Source: CAINVV01 sp037129695
Lineage (GTDB): Bacteria > Bacteroidota > Bacteroidia > Bacteroidales > Prolixibacteraceae
NCBI GenBank assembly: GCA_037129695.1
Contig: JBAXUL010000005.1
Location: 1 to 64,000 of the forward strand
Direction: 5' to 3'
Length of the DNA stretch: 64,000 nt
Part shown: positions 18,875 through 28,590 of the stretch, piece after piece
Layout: every line of letters starts with the position of its first letter
How positions within the stretch are numbered: the stretch's first letter is position 1
Made by a program: the position numbers and the translations under genes
Notes under the pieces: generated by a model
The model's input: the letters and a program-made list of their open reading frames with translations, nothing else
What the model was told of the DNA's origin: nothing
The model's database searches: none

Positions 18875-18895
18875 CTTTAGAACTTGTTCTAATTT

Positions 18896-18950
18896 AAATG
18901 CCTGAAATAGATGATTTACATAGGTTGTAATTCTTCTATTTCAGGCATTT
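18896..18950 (+). terminator. Long perfect hairpin after mgsA
   Basis: A 16-bp perfect stem (AAATGCCTGAAATAGA and its complement, arms 18896-18911 and 18935-18950) begins 21 bases after the mgsA stop. No U-tract follows, so it is not a canonical intrinsic terminator; it may protect the 3' end or terminate weakly. Confidence 0.5.
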
Positions 18951-19030
18951 ACATGTGCTATTGACACATTTTAATTACTTTACATTTTGTCCTATAATTA
19001 ATATTATGATAAATAGTGTAAAGGAAGAAA

Positions 19031-19053
19031 AAGGAGCCAAAGTTTGACTCCTT
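19031..19053 (-). terminator. Terminator of the gyrA-TPR operon
   Basis: On the minus strand a GGAG/CTCC stem with an inner CAAA/TTTG pair is followed by TTTTTCTT. It lies 12 bases past the stop of the TPR gene. Confidence 0.75.
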
Positions 19054-19065
19054 CTCAGATGTACG

Positions 19066-20220
19066 TTATTTCATCTTTTCAAATTTGTCCATCATCTTCA
19101 AACGATAGTACAAATTCTTTAATTGATCTTTGATGTAGGTATCTTTAGGATTGTATTCAACTGCTTTTTCCAGGTATGGAACGGCTTTTGAAAACTCATC
19201 ATCAGATTTTTTCTTTTCTGCTTCAAATTTGGCTTGTTCGTTGGTTGGAACAGCGTTTGCAACATCAAATTGCTTTACACCGCGGTTGAAAAAAATAACA
19301 CCAATGTTATAATATGCGTCAGCGTAATCAGCTTTGACTTTGATGGCAGCTTCATATTCTTTAATTGCATCATCCTGTTTACCCATTTTGTCAAGTGCAA
19401 TTCCTTTTGCCAGGTAGAATGATGGATTGTCCTTTTCTTTTGCAATGGCTTTGTCCAGATATACGATGGCATCCTGGGTTTTACCGGTAGTGATGTAATA
19501 GTTGATTAATTGCACAAGAATGCTTTGATCTTCAGGATATTTATTGAAAGCCTCTTTCATGATGTTCACAGATGTCAGCGTATCTCCTTTCAACTGGTAT
19601 GCACTGATAATCTGAGAATAAGATGATCCCGGATTATAACCGTGTTCTGCAGTCAATTTAAAATATTTGATCGCTTTATCGTATTGCTTCGCATTCATGG
19701 AAGCAAGTCCGGTATTGTACATGATTGCGGTATCAAGCGTATTGTCGGCTTTGAAAAGCGGTGTTGCTTCAATATTCAGTACTTTTTCGAAATAATCGCT
19801 GGATTGCTCAAACTTCTGGGCCTGAAATGCCTCAATCGCTGCATTGGAAAGTGTAGGTATAAAACTACTCAACAATTTGATTTTCAATCCGGGAGAACCA
19901 CCTTTAGGATCTAACTCAACAGCTTTCAAAAAGGATTTATAAGCCTCCTCAAGTGGATTTTCTACCAATTTCTTGAAATTTTCATCCTTCGACTTGTAAA
20001 TTGCCTCACAAATTTCGCCTCTGGCCTCCCAGGTGTCTGTCCATCCAATGGTTTTTTCTGATTTTGGGTTCGCCGGATTGATAGCTTCCTGAATTGCTTC
20101 CCATGCTTTGTCTAATTTACCACTCTCTTTGTATGACGTAGCACTGCTTACTTTTGATTTTTGAGCAAACAAAAATCCATTTACTGAGAGCAGGATCACT
20201 ACTAAAAGAATTTTTTTCAT
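19066..20220 (-). CDS. Secreted tetratricopeptide-repeat protein
   Basis: A 384-residue protein with a Sec signal peptide (MKKILLVVILLSVNGFLFAQ) and a series of TPR helices over most of its length. Clear repeats occur around residues 150-310, for example the stretch around LAKGIALDKMGKQDDAIKEY and a copy containing ADAYYNIGVIFF. It is probably a periplasmic scaffold. It directly follows gyrA with a 29-base gap, an arrangement that recurs in Bacteroidota. The start at 20220 was chosen for the signal peptide; an ATG three codons upstream is possible. Partner proteins are unknown. Confidence 0.8.
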   Translation of the reverse strand: MKKILLVVILLSVNGFLFAQKSKVSSATSYKESGKLDKAWEAIQEAINPANPKSEKTIGWTDTWEARGEICEAIYKSKDENFKKLVENPLEEAYKSFLKAVELDPKGGSPGLKIKLLSSFIPTLSNAAIEAFQAQKFEQSSDYFEKVLNIEATPLFKADNTLDTAIMYNTGLASMNAKQYDKAIKYFKLTAEHGYNPGSSYSQIISAYQLKGDTLTSVNIMKEAFNKYPEDQSILVQLINYYITTGKTQDAIVYLDKAIAKEKDNPSFYLAKGIALDKMGKQDDAIKEYEAAIKVKADYADAYYNIGVIFFNRGVKQFDVANAVPTNEQAKFEAEKKKSDDEFSKAVPYLEKAVEYNPKDTYIKDQLKNLYYRLKMMDKFEKMK

Positions 20221-20249
20221 TACGAACAATTTTTGATTTAAATTATTAA

Positions 20250-22775
20250 TTAATTGAGATCTCCTTCTATTGTATTTTCATCTGTATCAATTGATTCTGA
20301 ATCTGTTATATTTTCATCGATAACATCTTCAATTTCAGCTATTTCAACTCTGGCAACCGATGCAATGCTGTCGTCTTCCCTGAGGTTGATCAGCTTGACT
20401 CCCTGGGCAGCCCTTCCGGTCATTCTGATCGCTCCTACCGAGAGTCTGATAATTACTCCTGCCTCAGTTATAATCATCAGATCATCGCCGTCGGTTACAT
20501 TTTTGATGGATACCAGAGCTCCGGTTTTTTCTGTAACATTGATTGTTTTTACTCCTTTCCCACCCCGGTTGGTAACCCTGTAATCCTCAATTTTGGATCG
20601 TTTACCATATCCATGTTCAGATACAACCAAAATATTGTCTTCTTCATTGGCAACACATACCATGCCAACCAATTCATCGTTTTCACTTCCCAATGTGATG
20701 CCTCTTACTCCTGATGCAGTACGGCCAATGGCTCTCGCATGCTTTTCATGGAAGCGAATAGCCTTACCTGACTTAACAGCGAGCATCATCTCATTCTCAC
20801 CATTGGTTAATTTTGCTTCAAGTAATTGGTCGTTCTCCCTGATGGTGATTGCGTTAACCCCGTTTTGCCTTGGCCTGGAATAGGCTTCCAGAGAAGTTTT
20901 CTTGATGGTACCCTTTTTGGTACAAAGGATAATGAAATTGTTGTTGATGTATTCTTCATCCTTCAGAGATTTCACATTGATATAGGCTCTAACCTGATCC
21001 TCCGGTTCGATACTGATCAGGTTCTGGATAGCCCTCCCCTTCGAAATCTTGGTTCCTTCAGGAATTTCGTAGACTTTCAACCAAAAGCATTTTCCCTTTT
21101 CAGTAAATAAAAGGAGTGTATTGTGCATGGTCGCAATAAACATGTGTTCAAGGAAATCTTCATCTCTGGTACTTGAACCTTTTGAGCCTATGCCACCTCG
21201 TGATTGTGTTCTGAATTCAGTCAATGGAGTACGTTTAATATAACCCATGTGGGATATCGTAATCACCATGTCTTCGTCGGCATAAAAATCTTCCGGATTG
21301 AATTCTTCAGATGCATAAACAATTTCTGTCCTTCTGCCGTCTCCGTACAAAGATTTTATTTCCTGAAGTTCGTCTTTGATAATCTGCATTCTTAAAGGTT
21401 CCTGAGCCAATATCTCCTTGTAATGCTCGATCATTTTGCACAACTCCGTATAATCATCATGGATTTTATCCCTTTCCAATCCTGTCAGTTTTTGCAAACG
21501 AAGGTCCAGAATTGCTCTGGCCTGGACATCATCCAATTCAAAATTGGAACAAAGGTTTTCTCTTGCTTCATCAGGTGTTTTGGCAGCCCTGATAATGTTG
21601 ATTACAGCATCTAGATTGTCAATGGCAATAATTAATCCCCTGAGAATGTGCGCTTTCTTTTCTGCTTGGTCCAAATCATATTGTGTACGCCTGATAACGA
21701 CTTCATGCCGGTGTTCAACAAAATAATGGATCAGATTCTTCAGGTTAAGCATTTGTGGTCTGCCCTTAACCAATGCAATATTGTTTACATTAAAAGCTGT
21801 TTGAAGGGCAGTGTATTTATACAGTTTATTTAAGACCACACTGGCCATCTCATCGCGTTTGATATCTATGACGATCCTCATCCCAGTACGGTCAGATTCG
21901 TCGTTGATGTTGCTGATACCGTCAATCTTCTTGTCATTGACCATCTCGGCAATTTTGATAATCATCTCTGCTTTGTTGACCATGTAAGGGATCTCAGTGA
22001 TGATCAATTTCTCGCGCCCGTGTTCGGTTGTCTCAATTTCAGCACGTCCGCGAACAACGATCCTACCCCTGCCTGTTTCGAAAGCCTCCCTGACACCGGC
22101 ATAGCCATAGATGATGCCCCCTGTTGGAAAGTCAGGAGCTTTTATTTTATCAATCAGCGCGTTCATTGAGATCTCAGGGTCTTCAATGTAAGAGATGATG
22201 GCTTCGATGGTGTCTGATAAATTATGGGGTGGCATATTAGTTGCCATCCCCACAGCAATACCGGATGTTCCGTTAATCAGCAAATTTGGAAATTTGGTAG
22301 GAAGAACGGTAGGTTCAGACAATGATTCGTCAAAATTCGGCTGAAAATCAACTGTATTTTTCTCTAAATCAGCCAATGCCTCTTCGGCAATTTTTTTCAG
22401 TCTGGCTTCAGTGTAACGCATGGCAGCCGGACTATCGCCGTCAACAGAACCAAAGTTTCCCTGTCCGTCAATCAGTGGATATCGTAAAGACCAAAGTTGT
22501 GCCATGCGGACCATGGCATAATAAACTGAAGAATCTCCGTGTGGATGATATTTCCCCAAAACCTCACCCACAATTCTGGCTGATTTTTTATAAGGTCTGT
22601 TTGAAAAATTACCTAACTCGCTCATTCCGAACAACACCCTCCGGTGCACAGGTTTCAACCCGTCACGCACATCAGGCAGAGCTCTTGATACGATCACCGA
22701 CATTGAATAGTCAATGTAGGCAGTTTTCATTTGCTCTTCTATATTAATCGGAATAATTCTTTCTGAATCAGACAT
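20250..22775 (-). CDS. gyrA: DNA gyrase subunit A
   Basis: An 841-residue type IIA topoisomerase subunit that cuts and rejoins DNA during negative supercoiling. The breakage-reunion domain has the catalytic Tyr121 in AAMRYTEARL. The C-terminal beta-pinwheel contains the gyrase-specific GyrA-box-like region (SRGGIGSKG), with repeated RTxSGVRGI-like blades, and a long acidic tail. The start at 22775 (MSDSERIIPINIEEQMK) fits the family. The quinolone-determining region reads GDSSVYYAM: the position equal to E. coli Ser83 is Ser82, but the position equal to Asp87 is Tyr86. Confidence 0.97.
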   Translation of the reverse strand: MSDSERIIPINIEEQMKTAYIDYSMSVIVSRALPDVRDGLKPVHRRVLFGMSELGNFSNRPYKKSARIVGEVLGKYHPHGDSSVYYAMVRMAQLWSLRYPLIDGQGNFGSVDGDSPAAMRYTEARLKKIAEEALADLEKNTVDFQPNFDESLSEPTVLPTKFPNLLINGTSGIAVGMATNMPPHNLSDTIEAIISYIEDPEISMNALIDKIKAPDFPTGGIIYGYAGVREAFETGRGRIVVRGRAEIETTEHGREKLIITEIPYMVNKAEMIIKIAEMVNDKKIDGISNINDESDRTGMRIVIDIKRDEMASVVLNKLYKYTALQTAFNVNNIALVKGRPQMLNLKNLIHYFVEHRHEVVIRRTQYDLDQAEKKAHILRGLIIAIDNLDAVINIIRAAKTPDEARENLCSNFELDDVQARAILDLRLQKLTGLERDKIHDDYTELCKMIEHYKEILAQEPLRMQIIKDELQEIKSLYGDGRRTEIVYASEEFNPEDFYADEDMVITISHMGYIKRTPLTEFRTQSRGGIGSKGSSTRDEDFLEHMFIATMHNTLLLFTEKGKCFWLKVYEIPEGTKISKGRAIQNLISIEPEDQVRAYINVKSLKDEEYINNNFIILCTKKGTIKKTSLEAYSRPRQNGVNAITIRENDQLLEAKLTNGENEMMLAVKSGKAIRFHEKHARAIGRTASGVRGITLGSENDELVGMVCVANEEDNILVVSEHGYGKRSKIEDYRVTNRGGKGVKTINVTEKTGALVSIKNVTDGDDLMIITEAGVIIRLSVGAIRMTGRAAQGVKLINLREDDSIASVARVEIAEIEDVIDENITDSESIDTDENTIEGDLN

Positions 22776-22815
22776 ATATATCTTATTTTTATTATTTTTT
22801 GTCAAAAAAGCAACA

Positions 22816-22823
22816 CAAAAATA
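22816..22823 (-). promoter_or_regulatory. Candidate -7 element of gyrA
   Basis: TATTTTTG on the minus strand matches TAnnTTTG and lies 41 bases before the gyrA start. The -33 region lacks a clear TTG. Confidence 0.4.
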
Positions 22824-22915
22824 AGCATTTTAATGTTAATCAGGGAATATGATCGAGATTAAATCTTTGTTATTTTCTTCGTAAAATACTAGTCTGATGG
22901 CAGTGACATTTTGGC

Positions 22916-22965
22916 AATCCCTGGTTACAATAAAAAAAATATTTTTTTTATTGTAACCAGGGATT
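22916..22965. repeat. Perfect 50-base palindrome without a loop
   Basis: Two 25-base arms (22916-22940 and 22941-22965) are exact reverse complements with no spacer. The outer part is AATCCCTGGTTACAAT and the core is a run of A followed by T. It sits between the divergent gyrA and clpC genes, so it is not an ordinary terminator for either. It could be an operator, a 5' UTR hairpin of one transcript, or a small mobile relic. Confidence 0.9.
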
Positions 22966-23108
22966 ATAATCAACTCATTCTCTTATATTTAAATTTTACG
23001 TCTGTGAGATTATCATTGTGCGTAAAGTAAAGGAGATGAATATTATGATTATTTTTATTTGTTATTTTGTTGGTACGATTTTTGATAAAAAGTATTAAAA
23101 AGAACGAT

Positions 23109-25679
23109 ATGGACTCAAAATTTTCGCCCAGGATCAAAGACGTTCTGACCTACAGTCGGGAAGAGGCAATCCGTTTGGGCAACGATCATATAAGTACGGA
23201 ACATCTATTCCTGGGAATTCTGAGGGATGGCGAGGGAATAGCAATTGATTCGATGAAGCAGTTGGGACTTGATTTCTCGAATCTGAAAAATGAACTTGAA
23301 CTTCATCTGCGAAAAGGTTCTCCTTTAGCAGTTGACGCTTCGATTCCCCTTTTGAAAAATACGGAACGGACACTCAAAATCGTATTTCTTGAAGCCAGAT
23401 CCCTCAATGAAGATACAGTTAATACAGGCCATTTATTACTCGCAATTTTAAAGGAGAAAGAAGGTCTGGTTTTAGAACTTTTTAAAAAGAATGATTTGAA
23501 CTACGACGAAGTCAAAAATAAAATTGTCGAACTATCCAGGGTTGAAAACAAATCTGATTTCCCTGAAGAAGGTGACGATCAGGATGATATGTTCGGAAGG
23601 AGCAGCGGAAGCAGTTCCTCACAGAGTCAGAAAGGGAATGCCAATCCCAAAACGGATACTCCCGTATTGGATAATTTTGGTGTAGATATTACAAAGGCTG
23701 CCATGGAAGGGAGTCTCGACCCTATCGTTGGGAGGGAAAACGAAATACAAAGAATTGCCCAGATTCTTAGCCGGAGAAAGAAAAATAATCCGGTATTGAT
23801 TGGTGAACCTGGTGTTGGAAAATCTGCCATTGTGGAAGGTCTTGCACTGAGAATATCTCAGCGCAAGGTTTCACGTATATTATTTGACAAACGAGTGATC
23901 AGTCTTGACCTGGCATCCATTGTTGCAGGAACGAAATACCGCGGTCAGTTTGAGGAGCGGATGAAAGCCATCCTCAATGAATTGGCCAAAGTTGACAACA
24001 TCATTCTTTTTATTGATGAAATTCATACCATCGTGGGTGCAGGAGGTGCAACCGGTTCGCTGGATGCTGCCAATATGCTCAAGCCTGCCCTGGCCAGAGG
24101 TGACATTCAATGTATAGGTGCAACCACCCTGGATGAATACAGGCAACACATCGAAAAAGACGGTGCTTTGGAAAGGCGCTTTCAGAAGGTATTGGTTGAA
24201 CCTACTTCCATTGAAGAGACCATTGAAATCCTTCACAACATCAAGGAAAGGTATGAGGATCACCACAATGTAACCTATACCAAGGAAGCCATTGAAGCCT
24301 GCGTCAGGTTGACGGCAAGGTACATCTCCGACAGGCATCTTCCTGATAAGGCCATTGATGCCCTGGACGAATCCGGTTCAAGGGTGCATATATCCAATAT
24401 TTCCGTTCCCGATCGTATCATCCAGCTTGAGGAAAAAATTGAAGAGGTCCGTGCAGCAAAAATTCTTGCAGTTAAAGGCCAGAATTTTGAACTGGCAGCC
24501 AGCTACCGCGACAATGAAAAAAATCTGTTGAATTTGGTAGAAAAGGAAAAGGAAATCTGGGAAAAAGAGCTGGAAAGTCATCGAGAAATCGTTGATGAAC
24601 CGCAAGTGGCAGATATTGTTGCCATGATGTCAGGTATCCCTGTTCAGAAAATAGCTCAGGCAGAAGGGAAACGGCTTCAGGTGATGTATGGAGATATGAA
24701 GAAGAATATCATCGGACAGGACGAAGCAGTTGAAAAGATAACCAAGGCAATACAGCGAAACAGAGCCGGATTGAAGGACCCCAACAAGCCAATTGGCTCA
24801 TTTATTTTCCTGGGGCCTACAGGAGTTGGTAAAACTCAGTTGGCAAAGGTTTTGGCTCAATATCTGTTTGATACGACAGATGCGTTGATCCGCGTAGACA
24901 TGAGCGAATACATGGAGAAATTCTCTGTATCCAGGCTAGTCGGAGCTCCTCCGGGATATGTAGGATATGAAGAAGGCGGTCAGTTGACTGAAAAAGTCAG
25001 AAGAAAGCCTTATGCTGTCATTTTGCTGGACGAAATAGAAAAAGCCCATCCGGATGTATTCAATATCCTGCTTCAGGTGATGGACGAAGGTCGTCTTACA
25101 GATAGTCTTGGCCGGAAAATTGACTTTCGTAATACCATCCTGATTATGACATCCAATATCGGAACCCGGCAATTGAAGGATTTTGGTCAGGGAGTCGGTT
25201 TCAATACAAGATCATCTGCCGAAGAGGAAAATGAACACAACAAATTCGTCATTCAAAAGGCATTGAAACGTGCTTTTGCACCTGAGTTTTTAAACAGGGT
25301 GGATGATGTTGTGATGTTTAATGCACTGGAGAAGAGCCATATCAACCAGATTATTGATATTGAACTGAAAGGATTCTACCAAAGAGTAGAGGCCCTTAAA
25401 TACAAACTTGAGATTTCGACAGAAGCCAAAGATTTCATCGCGGACAAAGGGTTTGATCCTCAATTTGGTGCGAGACCATTGAAACGTGCCATCCAGAAAT
25501 ACCTGGAGGATGAGATTGCCGAAGTGATTATTGGCAGTGAAATCAAGGAAGGAGATATTATCTCGATCAATTTGAATGAAACGAAAGATAAAATTGTAGC
25601 TAAAATTCTATTTGCACAGCCTGCAGATTCGTCTGAAAAGAACGAGACGCCTGAGCTGCCAACAGAAACCGTAGAGTAA
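23109..25679 (+). CDS. clpC: ClpC-type AAA+ ATPase (Clp protease unfoldase)
   Basis: An 856-residue double-ring unfoldase. Residues 1-150 hold two Clp N repeats (YSREEAIRLGNDHISTEHLF and NTGHLLLAILKEKEG). Nucleotide domain 1 carries GEPGVGKS and LFIDEIHT. A UVR-like middle helix (about 430-480) follows, and domain 2 carries GPTGVGKT and LLDEIEKAHP. The short UVR middle domain marks ClpC rather than ClpB or ClpA. It probably feeds a ClpP protease, which is not in the window. The start at 23109 (MDSKFSPRIKDV) is preferred over 23067. Confidence 0.93.
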   Translation: MDSKFSPRIKDVLTYSREEAIRLGNDHISTEHLFLGILRDGEGIAIDSMKQLGLDFSNLKNELELHLRKGSPLAVDASIPLLKNTERTLKIVFLEARSLNEDTVNTGHLLLAILKEKEGLVLELFKKNDLNYDEVKNKIVELSRVENKSDFPEEGDDQDDMFGRSSGSSSSQSQKGNANPKTDTPVLDNFGVDITKAAMEGSLDPIVGRENEIQRIAQILSRRKKNNPVLIGEPGVGKSAIVEGLALRISQRKVSRILFDKRVISLDLASIVAGTKYRGQFEERMKAILNELAKVDNIILFIDEIHTIVGAGGATGSLDAANMLKPALARGDIQCIGATTLDEYRQHIEKDGALERRFQKVLVEPTSIEETIEILHNIKERYEDHHNVTYTKEAIEACVRLTARYISDRHLPDKAIDALDESGSRVHISNISVPDRIIQLEEKIEEVRAAKILAVKGQNFELAASYRDNEKNLLNLVEKEKEIWEKELESHREIVDEPQVADIVAMMSGIPVQKIAQAEGKRLQVMYGDMKKNIIGQDEAVEKITKAIQRNRAGLKDPNKPIGSFIFLGPTGVGKTQLAKVLAQYLFDTTDALIRVDMSEYMEKFSVSRLVGAPPGYVGYEEGGQLTEKVRRKPYAVILLDEIEKAHPDVFNILLQVMDEGRLTDSLGRKIDFRNTILIMTSNIGTRQLKDFGQGVGFNTRSSAEEENEHNKFVIQKALKRAFAPEFLNRVDDVVMFNALEKSHINQIIDIELKGFYQRVEALKYKLEISTEAKDFIADKGFDPQFGARPLKRAIQKYLEDEIAEVIIGSEIKEGDIISINLNETKDKIVAKILFAQPADSSEKNETPELPTETVE

Positions 25680-25683
25680 ATCA

Positions 25684-26469
25684 CTACTTTTTTTCCAGCA
25701 ATTTGGCTTCATTCCAATAAACATCCATCTCTTCAAGGGTCATACCATGAAGAGATTTTCCTTTTAATAAGGTTTGCTCCTCAAGGTAATTGAATCGACG
25801 TATAAATTTTTGATTGGTTCTTTCGAGCGCACTTTCAGGATCTATTCCGTAAAGCCTTGCTGCGTTGACCATTGAGAAAATAAGATCACCAAGTTCTTGT
25901 TCCATCTCTTTGGTTCGACCGGCTTTGACTTCGTCCTCCAATTCTGCCAGTTCTTCTCTCACTTTATCCCAAACCTGTTCATTGTATTCCCAGTCAAAAC
26001 CAACTCCCCTCACCTTCTCCTGGATCCGGTTCGCCTTGATCAGGGCAGGCAGTGCCTTTGGAACGCCTTCAAGAACCCGTTTGCTCCTACCCTTCTCTTT
26101 CAGTTTGAGCGCTTCCCAGTTTTGTAAAACCTGTTCTGAACCAGTTACTTCGGTGGTACCAAAAACATGAGGATGGCGGTATATCAATTTTTCAATCAGA
26201 TTGTTAATTACGTCACCTACATCGAATTGTCCCTTTTCCTCCCCTATTTTCGCAAAAAAGACAATGTGCAATAAAATATCGCCAAGTTCCTTTTTGATCT
26301 CTGTGGGATTATCCTCCAGAATTGCGTCTCCCAGTTCATATACTTCTTCGATACTCAGTTTGCGTAATGTCTCGTTGGTCTGTTCCCGATCCCATGGGCA
26401 TTTTTCCCTAAGTTCATCCATGACGGTAAGCAATTTTCCAAATGCCTCCATTTTTTCTTCTCTGTTCAT
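25684..26469 (-). CDS. mazG: Nucleoside triphosphate pyrophosphohydrolase MazG
   Basis: A 261-residue protein with two MazG repeats. Each carries the all-alpha NTP-PPase metal motif: EEVYELGDAI ... KKELGDILLH in the N-terminal copy and EELAELEDEV ... EQELGDLIFS in the C-terminal copy. The ending VYWNEAKLLEK and the length match standard MazG, which hydrolyses NTPs to NMP and pyrophosphate. It is convergent with clpC, with a 4-base gap between stop codons. Confidence 0.95.
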   Translation of the reverse strand: MNREEKMEAFGKLLTVMDELREKCPWDREQTNETLRKLSIEEVYELGDAILEDNPTEIKKELGDILLHIVFFAKIGEEKGQFDVGDVINNLIEKLIYRHPHVFGTTEVTGSEQVLQNWEALKLKEKGRSKRVLEGVPKALPALIKANRIQEKVRGVGFDWEYNEQVWDKVREELAELEDEVKAGRTKEMEQELGDLIFSMVNAARLYGIDPESALERTNQKFIRRFNYLEEQTLLKGKSLHGMTLEEMDVYWNEAKLLEKK

Positions 26470-26593
26470 CCTGCCATTATTGATATTTGCGAAGATACGC
26501 TTTTAGCGTTTTTATTTTCCATTTGGGCTAACGGGAAACGGTATTAAAAAAATATTTAATTTGCAGAAAATTCTCTCCCGGTAATTGCAACCT

Positions 26594-27562
26594 ATGATCG
26601 AAAACGCATTTCAACTCGAAGGCATTGAACCTGCTGATTTTTACGGAATCAGGAATTCCAAACTGGATCTGATTAAAAAATATTGTCCGGATTTATTGGT
26701 CGTAGCAAGGGGAAATACTTTAAAAGTGAAGGGTGGAGAGGCTCAGGTTACCCTTTTTTCTCAAAAATTTCAACTCTTAATTGAGCATTTTTACCGATTT
26801 AATATCCTTTCTGATGAGACTATTCATCAGATCATGATGAATGATCCGGAGGTTTCAGATCAGAATCTGTTAAACAACACGGATGTGCTGCTTTTTGGAA
26901 ATGCCGGAAAACCGGTGAGGGCCAGAACACTCAACCAACGAAAGCTGGTGGATAGTTGTTCAAGCTATGATTTGATGTTCGCCATTGGGCCAGCCGGGAC
27001 AGGCAAGACTTATACTGCCATCGCACTTGCAGTTAAATTGCTTAAGAACAGGGAAATAAAGAAGATTATTTTGAGCAGACCTGCAGTTGAAGCAGGCGAA
27101 AACCTTGGTTTTCTGCCCGGCGACCTCAAAGAGAAAATCGATCCATATCTGCAGCCACTTTACGATGCCCTGCTCGATATGATCCCTGCGAAGAAGCTGG
27201 AAGAGTATCTGAAAGATGGAATCATTCAGATCGCACCCCTGGCTTTCATGCGTGGAAGGACATTAAGCAATGCATTCGTCATTCTCGATGAAGCGCAGAA
27301 CACGACTGTTCCACAACTGAAAATGTTTCTTACCAGGATGGGACTCAACACCAAATATGTGATTACGGGTGATGTTACGCAGATTGATCTGCCACGCAGA
27401 CAGCAGTCGGGTCTGATTTTCGCATTGAAAATTCTGAAAGGTATTGAAGGAATTGCGACTATCTATTTTGACCATACCGACATCATCCGACATAAATTGG
27501 TCAAGGATATTGTGATTGCCTATGAAAAGTACGAAGAAAAAAGAGAAGAAGATATCAATTAA
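26594..27562 (+). CDS. PhoH family protein
   Basis: A 322-residue P-loop NTPase related to RNA helicases, with an N-terminal KH-like region and the PhoH domain from about residue 110. Walker A is GPAGTGKT and Walker B is AFVILDEAQN; LSRPAVEAGENLGFLPGDL and VITGDVTQIDLPR are diagnostic. PhoH proteins are often linked to RNA metabolism and YbeY; the exact role is unsettled. The ATG at 26594 is taken as start; the frame opens at a TTG three codons earlier. Confidence 0.93.
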   Translation: MIENAFQLEGIEPADFYGIRNSKLDLIKKYCPDLLVVARGNTLKVKGGEAQVTLFSQKFQLLIEHFYRFNILSDETIHQIMMNDPEVSDQNLLNNTDVLLFGNAGKPVRARTLNQRKLVDSCSSYDLMFAIGPAGTGKTYTAIALAVKLLKNREIKKIILSRPAVEAGENLGFLPGDLKEKIDPYLQPLYDALLDMIPAKKLEEYLKDGIIQIAPLAFMRGRTLSNAFVILDEAQNTTVPQLKMFLTRMGLNTKYVITGDVTQIDLPRRQQSGLIFALKILKGIEGIATIYFDHTDIIRHKLVKDIVIAYEKYEEKREEDIN

Positions 27563-27587
27563 AAATCAATCATTAAATTAGATTCAT

Positions 27588-28538
27588 ATGAGTAAAGCCA
27601 TTGTCGCTACTGATTTCACCTTTCCTGGATTAAAAAGCGTATACAAGGGGAAAGTCCGCGATGTTTACAATATCAAGGATGAATACCTGATCATGATTGT
27701 TTCTGACAGAATTTCCGCTTTTGATGTTGTTTTACCTAAAGGAATTCCGTTTAAAGGTCAGGTTTTGAACCAGATTGCCACTAAATTTCTGGATGCAACG
27801 GCAGACATCGTTCCTAACTGGAAAATTGCCACACCCGATCCAATGGTTACTGTTGGACATATGTGTGAACCATACAAGGTTGAAATGGTCATCAGGGGAT
27901 ATCTGACAGGTCACGCGTGGCGGGAATACAGTGAGGGAAAACGCATGTTATGCGGTGTTCCGATGCCGGAAGGAATGAAAGAGAACCAGAAATTCCCAAC
28001 ACCCATCCTAACCCCTACTACCAAGGCCATGGAAGGACATGATGAGGACATTTCCAGAGAAGAAATCATAAATTCCGGATTGGTTCAGGCTGATGAATAT
28101 GTAAAACTGGAGGAATACACCCGTGCCATTTTTCAGAGAGGAACTGAAATCGCTGCACAAAAAGGTCTGATTCTCGTAGATACCAAGTATGAATTTGGGA
28201 CAAAAGACGGCGTTATTTACCTCATTGATGAGATACACACTCCCGATTCGTCCCGATATTTCTATGCAGGCGGTTATGAGGAAAGATTGGCCAAGGGAGA
28301 AAGTCAGAAGCAATTATCCAAGGAGTTTGTGCGGCAATGGCTGATCGAAAATGGATTTCAGGGTAAGGAAGAACAAACAGTACCATTCATGAGCGATGAT
28401 TTTGTAGATCAAATTTCAAACCGCTACATTGAACTTTTTGAACATATCACAGGAGACCAATTTGTCAAAGCTGAAATTGAAGATGTTCAGGGAAGAATCT
28501 TTAAAAATGTGAGTAAATTCATGAATGACAGGCTTTAA
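27588..28538 (+). CDS. purC: SAICAR synthetase
   Basis: A 316-residue phosphoribosylaminoimidazole-succinocarboxamide synthase of purine biosynthesis. The N-terminal KGKVRDVYNI, the IVSDRISAFDVVLP loop, EMVIRGYLTGHAWREY, LVDTKYEFG and DEIHTPDSSRY are all classical motifs. The length is that of the longer yeast-type PurC common in Bacteroidota, rather than the 240-residue E. coli form. It follows phoH by 25 bases and may share its transcript. Confidence 0.96.
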   Translation: MSKAIVATDFTFPGLKSVYKGKVRDVYNIKDEYLIMIVSDRISAFDVVLPKGIPFKGQVLNQIATKFLDATADIVPNWKIATPDPMVTVGHMCEPYKVEMVIRGYLTGHAWREYSEGKRMLCGVPMPEGMKENQKFPTPILTPTTKAMEGHDEDISREEIINSGLVQADEYVKLEEYTRAIFQRGTEIAAQKGLILVDTKYEFGTKDGVIYLIDEIHTPDSSRYFYAGGYEERLAKGESQKQLSKEFVRQWLIENGFQGKEEQTVPFMSDDFVDQISNRYIELFEHITGDQFVKAEIEDVQGRIFKNVSKFMNDRL

Positions 28539-28590
28539 CGAATAGAATATCAGATTTGGTATAGAAGATTAACCATCAATATTAGATAAA

